64,000 bases of DNA, from positions 1,718,001 to 1,782,000 of the forward strand of contig NZ_CP095550.1 in assembly GCF_023078335.1 (NCBI RefSeq). The letters are read 5' to 3'. The stretch is from Metabacillus endolithicus (GTDB lineage Bacteria; Bacillota; Bacilli; Bacillales; Bacillaceae). Of the stretch, positions 1-8,889 are shown in pieces. Positions within the stretch are counted from its first letter, which is position 1. Each line of letters begins with the position of its first letter. The position numbers and the translations under genes are program-made. The notes under the pieces were generated by a model that was given only the letters and a program-made list of their open reading frames with translations, was not told the DNA's origin and made no database searches.

Positions 1-1201
1 GCATTCACATGATGATAGTGAATAATCTCTTTTAACTCATCTTCAATCGTATCATGTAGAAAAAATAACTTAGGGTTTTGTGGGAGAAAGCCTATTTCAT
101 TAGGGAGTTGTTTTTTCACTTTTTTACCTTTGTAATAAATAGAACCTCTCTGTGGTCGAGCTAAGCCTGCCATCACCTTTAAGAGCGTAGATTTTCCCGT
201 ACCATTAGCCCGACTATTGTTAGCCATTCTCCTTCAAATACGTTAAGGGATAAATTATTTAAAATTTTGTTCGTATCCTTCGAATATTGGAAATCAAGAT
301 GCTTTAACTGTAAAAGCATATCTTGGTAGGTTTTATTCTCTGTGATTTCCTTTGTAACCGTAACATGTAGACTATTTAACCATTTCTTTCCTTCCTTAAC
401 AGACAGGGGAATCAAACCCGAATGTCGTTCATTGCTTTGATCTAAAAATAATCTTGCAGGACTTGGTAAGTAATTGTACATTTCATGATTCTTTTCAGAC
501 CCAAGCCTTTGAATAACACTACGCGGATGATCAAAGTAAAGCATCTCACCTTTATCCAACACCATAGCTCGGTCGGCAATCCCAAAAAGCTCTTCTAACC
601 GATGCTCTGCAATAATAACAGTAATGCCAAATTCTTCGTTCATTGTTTGAAGCATTCCGATAAACTCTCTTGCTGAAACAGGATCTAATTGAGACGTTGG
701 CTCATCAAGTAACAATACCTTTGGCTCCATTAACAGAACAGACGCTAAGTTTACAAGCTGCTTTTGTCCTCCAGAAAGCTCATATGTTTTTTTATCAAGT
801 AAACCTTCTAATCCGAAGAAATGGACAATCTCTGCTACTCGCTTTCTCATCTCTCCTGTTGATGCTCCCATATTTTCAAGGCCAAAAATAAGTTCTTCTA
901 AAACCTTGTCCATAACGATTTGATTTTCAGGGTCTTGAAAAACCATGCCGATACTTTTTGCTACTTCTTCTGCTTCTATAGTTAAAAGGGGATTATTCTC
1001 TAAGAAGAACTCTCCTTTTTTTTCTCCATGTGGAGCGATCTCTCTCTTAATAAGCCGGAGTAAAGTGGATTTTCCACTTCCAGATGAACCACAAAGAACA
1101 ATAAATTCCCCCTGTTCAACTGAAAATGAAATGTCCTTTAATACAGGCTGTTTTTCATCAGGATAAGTAAAGCTTATATTTTTTGCTTCCAAAAATGCCA
1201 T
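1..1201 (-). CDS. ECF transporter double ATPase (EcfA-EcfA' fusion), frameshifted and cut by window edge
   Basis: ATP-hydrolysing subunit of an energy-coupling-factor importer, with two ABC domains in one chain. Domain 1 shows Walker A GSSGSGKST (residues 38-46), Q-loop VFQDPENQ, signature LSGGQ (142-146) and Walker B LLLDEP. Domain 2 begins near residue 300 and breaks inside its Walker A: the + strand has CCC at 209-211 where four C are needed. With one base restored the chain reads GANGTGKSTLLKVMAGL and stays open to base 1, so the C-terminus lies outside the window. The start overlaps the end of ecfT. Its place behind a cobalamin riboswitch suggests corrinoid uptake; the substrate-binding EcfS gene is not seen and may lie beyond the left edge. 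Family certain, substrate inferred. Confidence 0.85.
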
Positions 1202-2061
1202 CGAACTGTATCCCTCCCCTCAATAAATAGTGGGATGGCAAGATATAGAGTGAAAACACCAAGATAAAACCATTCTCTTCCTTGAATAACTGGTGATTCT
1301 AAGATAGGATAGATGCTTAACACCCCATCTCCCAGCCACCAGCCTGCTACTGCTACACTTCCTATCAATAGTAACGTAAACAATACAAGCCAATCTTGGA
1401 TCTCCATTTTAAAAGGCGTATATTTGCTTCTCTTTTTAAGACCATACCCACGTGCTGCCATAGAATCTGCGGTTTGAATTGCTTCCTCTAAAGACCATGT
1501 TAATAAAATTTGTATAAGTAAAATACCGTTCTTTGCACGAGTTCGAATTTTCCCCTCTGAAACAGACAAACCCTTCCCTTTTTGTACCGATTCTATTTCT
1601 CTTAATCTTCGTTTTAACAATGGCACAAATCTCATAGAAAGCATCGTTAGTAAAGCCCATTGAGGAAGGATCCTAGAAAAAAGAAATAAAAACTTTTCAG
1701 CTGTGATCACAAGGTTATATGAAGCAAATAAAACCAGTAGCGTAAAGATTGATAATGCTAATATCACTCCCTGTATAATTGCCTCTAACATGACAGGGTT
1801 ATGATATAAATAAAATAAGATATGAGTTCCTCTTCGATTGATTAAAGGGTTAATAATCAGAAAGAAAATAGATAGAAAAAACATCATAACAAGCCAGCTT
1901 CTTAATGTTTTTCCCCTATCAAGCTGCAAATGAAAAAGAATGAATAAAAGAGCTGCAACAAATAAAAACACCGGATGCTTATAAAGCATTACCAGTGCTG
2001 CTGCGCCCACATAATAAAAAAAACTAACGAAAGGATGAAAGCTATGAATTCCTTTATTCAT
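1174..2061 (-). CDS. ECF transporter transmembrane component EcfT
   Basis: Membrane scaffold that links the two ATPase domains to the substrate-binding S subunit. About 295 residues with five to six hydrophobic segments. The cytoplasmic coupling region before the last membrane helices contains the A-R-G motif (MAARGYGL) typical of EcfT/CbiQ proteins. ATG at 2061 is preferred because a GAGGA ribosome site lies 10 nt upstream; a TTG two codons earlier is possible. It follows the DUF4430 lipoprotein stop almost directly and overlaps the ATPase start by about 28 nt, so it is translationally coupled in the riboswitch operon. Confidence 0.88.
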   Translation of the reverse strand: MNKGIHSFHPFVSFFYYVGAAALVMLYKHPVFLFVAALLFILFHLQLDRGKTLRSWLVMMFFLSIFFLIINPLINRRGTHILFYLYHNPVMLEAIIQGVILALSIFTLLVLFASYNLVITAEKFLFLFSRILPQWALLTMLSMRFVPLLKRRLREIESVQKGKGLSVSEGKIRTRAKNGILLIQILLTWSLEEAIQTADSMAARGYGLKKRSKYTPFKMEIQDWLVLFTLLLIGSVAVAGWWLGDGVLSIYPILESPVIQGREWFYLGVFTLYLAIPLFIEGRDTVRWHFWKQKI

Positions 2062-2067
2062 GATCAA

Positions 2068-2880
2068 TTAATCCTCATTATAATTTGTTGTATAGATCCA
2101 CTGAACAGTATCACCATTAGTGACTGTTATAACACCTGCACTTCGGTTTAACGTTGAACCATTTCTTTTTACAGTCCAGCCACTAAATTGACCTCGGTCG
2201 AATTCAAATAAATTATCAATACCCTCCACATACGCAGATGATCCGCTTCCTGTTACGCTAACAGGTATACCTTTTTGTTTTAAGATAGTTAGTGTTACAT
2301 CCAAAACTGTATTTCCTTCACTCATCACAACCTTTGTAGCAGGAAGAATGGTTCCTTTTTCACTATCACCTACAATTGAGATGGTAACCGCCTGCTTTGG
2401 TTCTTCCTTTTTCGGTGGTGGTGTGGTTGATTGTTCTTTTGTAGCAGTAGTTGTATCTTGTTTCGTTGATTCATTTGCAGCTTTTTTAGTTGGTGTTTCA
2501 GTCTTTTGAGTAGTGCTTTGTGTTTTTTCTGTTACTTTCTTTTCAGAAGTGTTTGTTGTATTAGTTGTTGTACTAGAAGACTTGCTTTGTGATGATGTAG
2601 AAGATGATTCCTTTGTTTCTTCTTTTTTATCTTCTTCAACAGCAGCCGTTGTTTCTTCTGTAGTTTTCTCTTGTGTTTGCACTCCTTGTTTATCTTCGGA
2701 TTCGACTTTTTTGGTGGAATCAGCTATTTGTTCTGCTTCTTGATCACTCGTATCGTTTGACTGTGTTTCCTCACTTGTTTCTTCATTTAATACCGGTGAT
2801 ACTTCGTCTTTTTCACATGCTGCAGTAAAGAATAAAATTGTCGAGAACACAATCAGCAGAAAGGTTTTCATTTTTGACAA
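2068..2880 (-). CDS. DUF4430-domain lipoprotein, probable corrinoid-binding component
   Basis: Secreted lipoprotein of 270 residues. The signal peptide ends in lipobox FTAAC, so the mature protein should be lipidated on Cys22. Residues about 25-165 are a low-complexity Ser/Thr/Glu/Lys stalk. The C-terminal 100 residues form a DUF4430 domain with the usual VLDVTLTIL helix and GWTVKRNG strand. In animal transcobalamin and intrinsic factor the same fold is the beta domain that closes over vitamin B12. Here it probably hands the ligand from the wall protein upstream to the ECF importer downstream. The ligand is inferred from the riboswitch and the gene order. Confidence 0.8.
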   Translation of the reverse strand: MSKMKTFLLIVFSTILFFTAACEKDEVSPVLNEETSEETQSNDTSDQEAEQIADSTKKVESEDKQGVQTQEKTTEETTAAVEEDKKEETKESSSTSSQSKSSSTTTNTTNTSEKKVTEKTQSTTQKTETPTKKAANESTKQDTTTATKEQSTTPPPKKEEPKQAVTISIVGDSEKGTILPATKVVMSEGNTVLDVTLTILKQKGIPVSVTGSGSSAYVEGIDNLFEFDRGQFSGWTVKRNGSTLNRSAGVITVTNGDTVQWIYTTNYNED

Positions 2881-2920
2881 AGAGTTACACCTCCAATAGT
2901 TTTTCTGATACGATCATCCA

Positions 2921-2957
2921 TAAATGGGAAACGCCCCTCCAAATGGAGAGGGCATCT
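2921..2957 (-). terminator. Intercistronic GC-rich hairpin
   Basis: A strong stem, GCCCTCTCC pairing with GGAGGGGC, sits between the wall-protein stop and the lipoprotein start and is followed by only three T. It looks like a partial terminator or an mRNA-stabilising stem that sets unequal expression of the wall protein and the importer genes. Confidence 0.5.
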
Positions 2958-2964
2958 CATTTCG

Positions 2965-4791
2965 TTATTGTTGTTGTCTTTTTCTAACATACAAACTAGT
3001 TATTCCAATAATAAGTAAAGCAAGACCAATTAATGCCATGTTATAACTTTGGGTAGCAGTATTTGGTAAAGGATAACCCTTGGTTTTTGCTGGTTGATCA
3101 TTTTTAGTCGTACTAACATTTTCAGAAGTATCTTTATCAACATCTTCCTTCACTACAACAGGAGTTTCATTGTTGTCAGCAGGAGTCTCTGTGTTTTTCT
3201 TTTCAAGAGTTAAGCTATATAAAGATCCTTTTTCATTTAAAAATAATTGATACGCAACAATTCCTCTATAGCCTTGATCTGTTGTAAATGAGTCACTAGT
3301 GTCTCCACCTTGCCAGTCAAAGCCACCGTCATCATTTTGGTAGGAAAGAAGATAGTCAATCAAACTAACACCGTCTTTTGTAAACTGATCACTATGTGAA
3401 TCAATGGATAATGCCGATAACGCAATAACTACCTGTGCAGCTGTTGAGCTGTTATCAATTTTTGAATTTTTGTATTGTGCTGATAAATATTTTACTGCTT
3501 CATCTACCGCACTCTTCACATCCGCGTTTGATTTAACATATGGAGCAAGTGCAGTTAATACCATAGCCGTTGTATCACTGTCACTCGTTGCTTCACCACT
3601 CCATGTCCAGCCACCATCGTCGTTTTGATTTTTTAGCAATTCATTGACCAATGCTTCTCGCGACCATTTAGCTGAAGATGGAACTTCAAAGTTAGCACTA
3701 TCTAATGCAATAAGAGCATAAGCTACGCCATTTAATCCCTGCTTTGTTACATTTCCATTATAGATAGCTTGAACAAGATTATATCCTTCAATATTTGTTG
3801 GATCTTCACCTGCTGCTAAAACGCCCAATGTTAGTCGCTCATAATCTGTTATTTTTGAAAAACTTCCTTGACGTTCAGTTAATTGTTTTTTCAAGTTTTC
3901 TAGATAGCTATCCGGCAATGTCTTTCCTGCCTTATTCAAAGCCACTGCCTGCCAGTCTCCAACCTCTTGTTTTAAAACATATTGACTAGCTGCATTTATA
4001 GCATTCTTAAGGGCAGCTTGATCAAACTCCTCAACTGGCTGTTGTTCCTCTTCAGGTTGCTGCTCTTCCTCTGTAGGTTCTTCAGCAGGTGTTTCCCAAG
4101 ATTCATATTTTAACGTTACTTTATCAGCATTTTTAAGCGCGTAACTGTCAACCCCAACTGATGCCATCTCATCATTTACATAAAATGCCCAATAATAAGT
4201 ACCTTCAGCAGCTAATCCTCCGATACTTGTAATCATCACGCCATATTCAGATGTTTCATATTCAATGTTTTCTTGTCCGTAACCAATCTGTAATAAATCG
4301 AATGCAGTTGGTTGATCAATGTATGCAATTGATGAAGGCTCCGGTAAAATCACATGATCTTTATCACCAATTATTTGCAGTGACACACTATTTTCAGAAG
4401 GCTTTGTCCAATCCGTATAACGAAAACTTAACTCGTCACCCTCTTGTACAACATAACTGTCTGCGCCAACTTGTGCTTGAACACCATTAACATAAAAAGC
4501 CCAATAATATGGATCCTTTGCTTCTAATCCGTTTATTTCAGTAATAAATACCCCGTATTCAGACTCACTGTATTTAACTTGGCTCTCACCAACAGCTTGA
4601 ACGAGTACATCAAATGCAGTTGTATCCTCTGCAAATGTATAGTTTGTTTCATCTAGTAATAGTTCATTGTTATTTCCAACAACTGATATTGTTTCCCCTT
4701 CTGCAGCAAATACAGTTGTCTGAAAAGTGCTAACGAATAAGGTAGAAACTAAAAGGACAGTTAATATAATATGTTTTACTTTGTTGAACAA
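2965..4791 (-). CDS. LPxTG-type surface protein: two DUF4430 domains plus alpha/alpha toroid, transcobalamin-like
   Basis: Cell-wall protein of 608 residues. Order seen: signal peptide 1-30; DUF4430 copy 1 (about 35-128) and copy 2 (about 135-230), each with the hallmark YYWAFYVN; an acidic Pro/Glu/Gln linker (235-255); an all-helical terpenoid-cyclase/prenyltransferase-like toroid (about 256-530) with repeated QNDDGGW/F motifs; sortase signal LPNTA (575-579), a membrane helix and the basic tail RKRQQQ. Toroid plus DUF4430 is the domain pair of human transcobalamin and intrinsic factor. It is the first gene after a cobalamin riboswitch. I infer that it captures corrinoids at the wall; binding is not proven by sequence. 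Confidence 0.85.
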   Translation of the reverse strand: MFNKVKHIILTVLLVSTLFVSTFQTTVFAAEGETISVVGNNNELLLDETNYTFAEDTTAFDVLVQAVGESQVKYSESEYGVFITEINGLEAKDPYYWAFYVNGVQAQVGADSYVVQEGDELSFRYTDWTKPSENSVSLQIIGDKDHVILPEPSSIAYIDQPTAFDLLQIGYGQENIEYETSEYGVMITSIGGLAAEGTYYWAFYVNDEMASVGVDSYALKNADKVTLKYESWETPAEEPTEEEQQPEEEQQPVEEFDQAALKNAINAASQYVLKQEVGDWQAVALNKAGKTLPDSYLENLKKQLTERQGSFSKITDYERLTLGVLAAGEDPTNIEGYNLVQAIYNGNVTKQGLNGVAYALIALDSANFEVPSSAKWSREALVNELLKNQNDDGGWTWSGEATSDSDTTAMVLTALAPYVKSNADVKSAVDEAVKYLSAQYKNSKIDNSSTAAQVVIALSALSIDSHSDQFTKDGVSLIDYLLSYQNDDGGFDWQGGDTSDSFTTDQGYRGIVAYQLFLNEKGSLYSLTLEKKNTETPADNNETPVVVKEDVDKDTSENVSTTKNDQPAKTKGYPLPNTATQSYNMALIGLALLIIGITSLYVRKRQQQ

Positions 4792-4825
4792 CGTGTTCTC
4801 TCCTATCTATAAAAATTTATTGAGG

Positions 4826-4855
4826 CAAAAAAAAATCCTCTATGTAGGAGGATTG
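4826..4855 (-). terminator. Intrinsic terminator, expression platform of the cobalamin riboswitch
   Basis: AATCCTC pairs with GAGGATT around a seven-base loop and is followed on the minus strand by a run of nine T. It lies between the aptamer and the ribosome site of the wall-protein gene, as expected for transcriptional control by ligand. Confidence 0.85.
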
Positions 4856-4934
4856 CAGTCGTTAAGAGAAAAATGTCCAATAATTGACTCTTTCTTTTCT
4901 TAACACCCTCCTATCCGCGTAGTACGAGGTGAAA

Positions 4935-5095
4935 AAATAGGCAGGTCTCCTGACTTATGATCAACATCCTTACAGCCTTCCCATCTTATAGACAGTGGCA
5001 AATTTGTAAAGACTCTCATTTACAGTGGCGGGACCGCGCCGGACTTTCACCGGACTTCCCTTTTCATGATAGGATAATACTATCAACCTATTTTT
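4935..5095 (-). promoter_or_regulatory. Cobalamin (adenosylcobalamin) riboswitch
   Basis: The minus strand carries conserved B12-element blocks in order: GGGAAGTCCGGTGAAAGTCC, then GCCACTGT (the B12 box is of the form GCCACTG), then a variable arm, and the closing AAGTCAGGAGACCTGCC. It precedes the four-gene surface-capture and ECF operon. High corrinoid should favour the terminator at 4826-4855 and switch the operon off. Confidence 0.93.
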
Positions 5096-5248
5096 ATCAT
5101 ATTCAATTTAACTGTTTTAATCATAGTCTAGTATGAAAATGGTGTCAATATATGTAGGAGTCTGCATATATATGGTAAGAAACTTCAAAAATCCATTTCT
5201 CCTTTCATTCATATAATAATAGAGTTATTTATTCCCTGGTTGACTCAA

Positions 5249-5290
5249 AAAGAAAAAGCCATGATCTTTGAAGAATGATCATGACTTTTG
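5249..5290 (-). terminator. Intrinsic terminator after rpmG
   Basis: AAAGTCATGATC pairs with GATCATGGCTTT and is followed by a T-rich tail on the minus strand, just past the L33 stop codon. Confidence 0.85.
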
Positions 5291-5293
5291 CGC

Positions 5294-5443
5294 TTATTTA
5301 GTTTCTCTATGCACTGTATATTTCTTTAATCGTGGGCAATATTTTTTAAGTTCAATTCGATCCGGGTTATTACGCTTATTCTTTGTTGTAATATAATTTC
5401 GATCACCAGTTTCTGTACATGCTAATGTAATTTTCACTCTCAT
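5294..5443 (-). CDS. rpmG: 50S ribosomal protein L33, zinc-independent paralogue
   Basis: A 49-residue large-subunit ribosomal protein, [20 protein letters not shown] at its start and [14 protein letters not shown] at its end. The two CxxC zinc pairs of classical L33 are reduced to single cysteines (ACTETG and YCPRLK), so this is the zinc-free form made when zinc is short. It lies 27 nt after a Zur-type COG0523 gene with AAGGAGG before its ATG. No promoter of its own was seen, so it is probably co-transcribed and released by Zur together with that gene. Confidence 0.93.
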   Translation of the reverse strand: MRVKITLACTETGDRNYITTKNKRNNPDRIELKKYCPRLKKYTVHRETK

Positions 5444-5470
5444 TATAATTTCCTCCTTGGAAAAATAAAA

Positions 5471-6661
5471 TTAATTTTCTGCAGTAAAAGCTGGAAGAGG
5501 ATCGTTAAAAGAAGACCAATCCCTCTTCATTTCATCATTTGTCAATAAGCATTCATCTAGAGATCTTTCAATCAATTCACGGTTCATGTCGATTCCAATC
5601 ATAACAAGCTCAGTTATTCGATCACCGTATGTATGATCCCACTTTGCCAATAACTCAGGTTCTTCTTTTAAAAATTGGTCCTGCTCTGCTTTTGAATAAG
5701 AAGCAATCCAATTTCCTGCTCCCTGAATGATAATAGAGGGACCTGCCTGTGAGAGAAGTCCTGTTATATCATTACGTGAAGCAAGCCAGAAGAACCCCTT
5801 AGCTCTAACAACATCTACAGGCCAATTCTCAAGCCAAGTCATAAATCTTTCAGGATGAAATGGTATTTTCCTCTTATATACAAATGAGGTGATTCCGTAT
5901 TCCTCTGTTTCAGGTATATGTTCATTCATAAGCTCTTGTATCCACCCTGCTGATTGACTAGCTTTTTCAAAATCAAAAAGGTTCGTATCTAAAATCCTTG
6001 TTATTGGTACCTTTGAAAAAATAGACTCGATGATCGCAGCATCAGGATTCAGTTTATGAAGAACGGCTTTTAATTCATCTATATCTTCTCGCTCAACTAA
6101 ATCTAATTTGTTTAATACAAGAATGTTAGCAAATTCTATTTGATCAATTAACAAATCTACTACCTCCCTTGTATCTGTTGGATCTATTGCTTCGTTACGG
6201 TCAAGAAGACTCTCCCCGGAGGAATAGTCAAGCCAAAACCGATAAGCATCTACAACAGTTACCATTGCATCTAGTTCACATATTTCAGTTAAATTTATCC
6301 CTAATTCTTCATCTATATATGTGAATGTTTGGGCTACAGGAATAGGCTCGGAAATACCGGATGATTCAATAACTAGATAATCTAAATGCCCTTTTTTCAC
6401 TAATTTTTTCACCTCTATAATGAGGTCTTCTCTCAGTGTACAACATATACAGCCATTCTGAAGTTCAACTAGATTTTCCTCCGTTCGGGAAAATCCACCT
6501 TGTTTAATAAGCGAGGCATCAATATTTACTTCACTCATATCATTAACTATAACGGCTATTCTCTTATTATCTTTGTTACTTAAGAGGTGGTTTAATAATG
6601 TAGTTTTCCCAGCACCTAAATAGCCACTTAAGACCGTTACTGGTACCTTTCTATTTTTCAT
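5471..6661 (-). CDS. COG0523 (CobW-family) GTPase, zinc-stress metallochaperone
   Basis: GTP-binding metallochaperone of 396 residues. Seen: Walker A GYLGAGKTTLL (residues about 13-23), the metal-binding CxCC in NGCICCTLRED (about 70-78), the Walker B region ESSGISEP, guanine-specificity motif NKLD, and a C-terminal CobW domain rich in Trp. The sequence resembles B. subtilis YciC/ZagA, which helps zinc-dependent enzymes such as folate cyclohydrolase when zinc is scarce. Two Zur boxes upstream and the zinc-free L33 downstream support that role rather than cobalamin synthesis, although a B12 operon is adjacent. Confidence 0.9.
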   Translation of the reverse strand: MKNRKVPVTVLSGYLGAGKTTLLNHLLSNKDNKRIAVIVNDMSEVNIDASLIKQGGFSRTEENLVELQNGCICCTLREDLIIEVKKLVKKGHLDYLVIESSGISEPIPVAQTFTYIDEELGINLTEICELDAMVTVVDAYRFWLDYSSGESLLDRNEAIDPTDTREVVDLLIDQIEFANILVLNKLDLVEREDIDELKAVLHKLNPDAAIIESIFSKVPITRILDTNLFDFEKASQSAGWIQELMNEHIPETEEYGITSFVYKRKIPFHPERFMTWLENWPVDVVRAKGFFWLASRNDITGLLSQAGPSIIIQGAGNWIASYSKAEQDQFLKEEPELLAKWDHTYGDRITELVMIGIDMNRELIERSLDECLLTNDEMKRDWSSFNDPLPAFTAEN

Positions 6662-6676
6662 GTAATCCTCCTATAT

Positions 6677-6697
6677 AAAACAAAATGATTACGATTT
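6677..6697. promoter_or_regulatory. Zur box 1
   Basis: On the minus strand the left half AAATCGTAAT matches the Bacillus Zur consensus exactly, and the right half ATTTTGTTTT matches 7 of 10. It lies just upstream of the COG0523 start, overlapping its leader. Confidence 0.8.
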
Positions 6698-6739
6698 AAA
6701 TTTCATACTTTTATGTAAGTAATCAGAAAAATGTGAATT

Positions 6740-6760
6740 AAATCGTAACAGTTACGTTTT
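6740..6760. promoter_or_regulatory. Zur box 2
   Basis: Halves AAATCGTAAC and GTTACGTTTT form a near-perfect 9-1-9 Zur palindrome, 63 bp (six helical turns) centre to centre from box 1. Two boxes on one promoter suggest graded or cooperative repression by zinc-bound Zur. Confidence 0.85.
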
Positions 6761-6842
6761 ATATATTATATTATCTCCTGTTGATATGCAATAAGGTTTA
6801 ATAAAAAAGTTTTAAAAAGAGAATTTCGGGAAAAACATAAAT

Positions 6843-6877
6843 AAGAAAGGCTGACACCTAAATGCCAGCCTCTCTGT
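6843..6877 (-). terminator. Intrinsic terminator after the CwlO-like gene
   Basis: AGAGAGGCTGGCA pairs with TGTCAGCCTTTCT around a short loop, directly after the stop codon on the minus strand. Confidence 0.8.
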
Positions 6878-6882
6878 TTCTA

Positions 6883-8064
6883 TTATAAATTTACACGCAT
6901 AACGCGACCATTAAATTTTGCCCAGTAACCACTAGACATATTAGCGATTGCAACACCAGTTGAGCTTTGAGAACCAATGAATTTACCGCCACCTACATAA
7001 ATACCAACATGTCCATCTTTTTTATAAGTATCAAAGAATACCATATCTCCAGGTTGCATGCTGCTTGTTGGAACTCTTGTACCAGTATTTTTTAGGATTT
7101 CCGTACTTGCTCCTACTCTTACTCCTACAGTTGAGAATGCCCAGCTTACGAATCCAGAACAATCAAATCGACCATTAGCGATATCATAAGAGTTTCTTCC
7201 GCCACCAAATACATAAACAGAATTTCCGATATATTTATAACCAGCACTAATTAAATCATTAACTGTACCGTTAGGGTTTACAGGTGTGTCTTCAAATGTA
7301 ACTGTATTATTTGAAGTACCTTTTGCTACTTCTACAGAATTAGATGATGTTGTGTTTGCAGCCGCTGCTTCAGCTGCTGCTAATGCTGCTGCTTTTTGTT
7401 TTAAGCTGTTAATTGCAGCTTCTTTTGCTGATTTTTCATCTTGAAGTTCTTTTCTTAATTGATCATTTTGTTGCTTTTGTGCCAGGATATCAGCCTGCAT
7501 GCCTTCTAAATCTGCTCTTAAGTTTTCAAGGTCTGAAAGCACTTCCACTTTTGCAACTTTCTTTTCATTTAACTCTTTTTCATCAGCTTCTTGCTGAGAA
7601 ATCATCGAACGATCTGCTTCTACAATTTTCCCTACCGCAAGTGCACGGTTTAGAAAATCACCGAAACTAGTAGATCCTAGTAAAACATCAATATATTCAA
7701 CATTCCCACCACTGTGTTGGTAAGAAATTGCACGTTGCTTTAAAATTTCTGTACGTTCTTTAATAGCTTCTTCTAGTTGAGCGATCTCAGAATCCATCGC
7801 GTTTATTTCGTCTTGAGAAGTTTGAATCTGCTCTTCTGTTTGCTTAATCTTTGCTTCGTTATCTTTTATTGCTGCATCAACGCGTTCACTTTGTTTCCTT
7901 AAATTTTCTAACTCTGCTTGTACTTGTTGTACATCCTGAGTATGATCTTTAATTTCTTTTTGAACTTCTGTACTTGTTTCAGCGTTAACCGAAGGAATTG
8001 CAAATGAACTGCCTAATCCAATCATGACAGCTAAATTCATGATAACTAGTTTCTTTTTCGACAT
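6883..8064 (-). CDS. CwlO-like peptidoglycan DL-endopeptidase (coiled coil + NlpC/P60)
   Basis: Secreted murein hydrolase of 393 residues cutting the D-Glu to diamino-acid bond of stem peptides. Signal peptide 1-28 (cleavage near VNAET), then a long coiled coil (about 30-235) of the PcsB/CwlO N-terminal type, a short Ala/Ser linker, and a C-terminal NlpC/P60 domain. Catalytic Cys is in RFDCSGFVSWAF and His in DGHVGIYVGGGKF. CwlO of B. subtilis is about 473 residues, so this one has a shorter linker. The 370 bp upstream hold AT-rich sequence; I looked for paired WalR hexamers and found none with correct spacing. Confidence 0.88.
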   Translation of the reverse strand: MSKKKLVIMNLAVMIGLGSSFAIPSVNAETSTEVQKEIKDHTQDVQQVQAELENLRKQSERVDAAIKDNEAKIKQTEEQIQTSQDEINAMDSEIAQLEEAIKERTEILKQRAISYQHSGGNVEYIDVLLGSTSFGDFLNRALAVGKIVEADRSMISQQEADEKELNEKKVAKVEVLSDLENLRADLEGMQADILAQKQQNDQLRKELQDEKSAKEAAINSLKQKAAALAAAEAAAANTTSSNSVEVAKGTSNNTVTFEDTPVNPNGTVNDLISAGYKYIGNSVYVFGGGRNSYDIANGRFDCSGFVSWAFSTVGVRVGASTEILKNTGTRVPTSSMQPGDMVFFDTYKKDGHVGIYVGGGKFIGSQSSTGVAIANMSSGYWAKFNGRVMRVNL

Positions 8065-8435
8065 TCTCTTCCCCTACTTTCGTTTCTCGTACATGAATCA
8101 TTCTATGTATCTATTTTTATACAATACTATTTTACTTATTTAGCCACAATTAGAAGTATATCATCAAAAAATGACAAAACTATGTTGTTAATATTACATT
8201 TATATTTCAAAAGTAACAAAATGTAGCTTTTTCGCCTCAAAAAAGCACATTTACAACTGTAACATAGTTTATATCGCAATTCTAGTATTTATCTATTAAT
8301 AGAATTAATAAATTTAAGAATGTATAAAAAAAGAGATAAATTGATAGATGTAGGTTAAAAGGAGGGAGAAAAGAAGTTTATGAATGAGAAATCTTACCTA
8401 AACTCAGTTTTAAGTTAGTTCTTTTCTTCCCCTGA

Positions 8436-8747
8436 TTATGACAAAAAATTCATTAAAATAGCTATCAAGATTGAAAGCATGCCTGATTGAAAAAGAATTT
8501 GATTTAGTACCTTCGCTTTTCCGTTTAACGAATCCTTTACAGCTAACATGAGAAACGATATTAGCAAAGTAACATAACTCGGAATTAAGTTACTACTAAA
8601 TCCTTCGAATGATAATTGTGCTGAGAGTAGAATTACAGCAACTAAAATCAGGTGAAAATAAACTGTTTTTCTAGTTTCTTTCCATAAAAATCTAACTGCC
8701 AAAAATAGAAGTATAGTATATAAGATTAAGATCCATTTCATAACCAA
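8436..8747 (-). CDS. Small four-helix membrane protein, unknown function
   Basis: About 103 residues with four hydrophobic stretches (KWILILYTILLFLAVRF and similar) and a single charged loop, KDSLNGKAK. I prefer TTG at 8747 because GGGAGG stands 11 nt before it; an in-frame ATG at 8828 would add 27 polar residues but has no ribosome site. No family recognised with confidence. It is convergent to nothing and divergent from the sensor kinase at 8890. Confidence 0.55.
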   Translation of the reverse strand: MVMKWILILYTILLFLAVRFLWKETRKTVYFHLILVAVILLSAQLSFEGFSSNLIPSYVTLLISFLMLAVKDSLNGKAKVLNQILFQSGMLSILIAILMNFLS

Positions 8748-8889
8748 GAAAAAACTGACCTCCCATCCAACATTTATACCCTTTTCTAGTTTTGATCTGT
8801 TACTATAATAAGGAAATCTAGTCATCATAGAATAGTAACTGCTTTCATTGAAAAGTAATAAAATTACATATAGGGAGTATGACTAACTC

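Noticed and set aside
5471..6661. CobW as a cobalamin synthesis protein because a B12 operon is adjacent
   Set aside because: The Zur boxes and the zinc-free L33 point to zinc, and no cob/cbi synthesis genes are in the window.
8380..8418. 12-codon + strand ORF behind AAAGGAGGGAG
   Set aside because: The ribosome site is good but spacing is about 12 nt, the peptide is very short and has no recognisable feature, and no promoter was seen.
8065..8435. WalR binding site for the CwlO-like gene
   Set aside because: TGTTAC and TGTAAA hexamers occur but with a 3-nt rather than a 5-nt gap, so they do not fit the WalR box.
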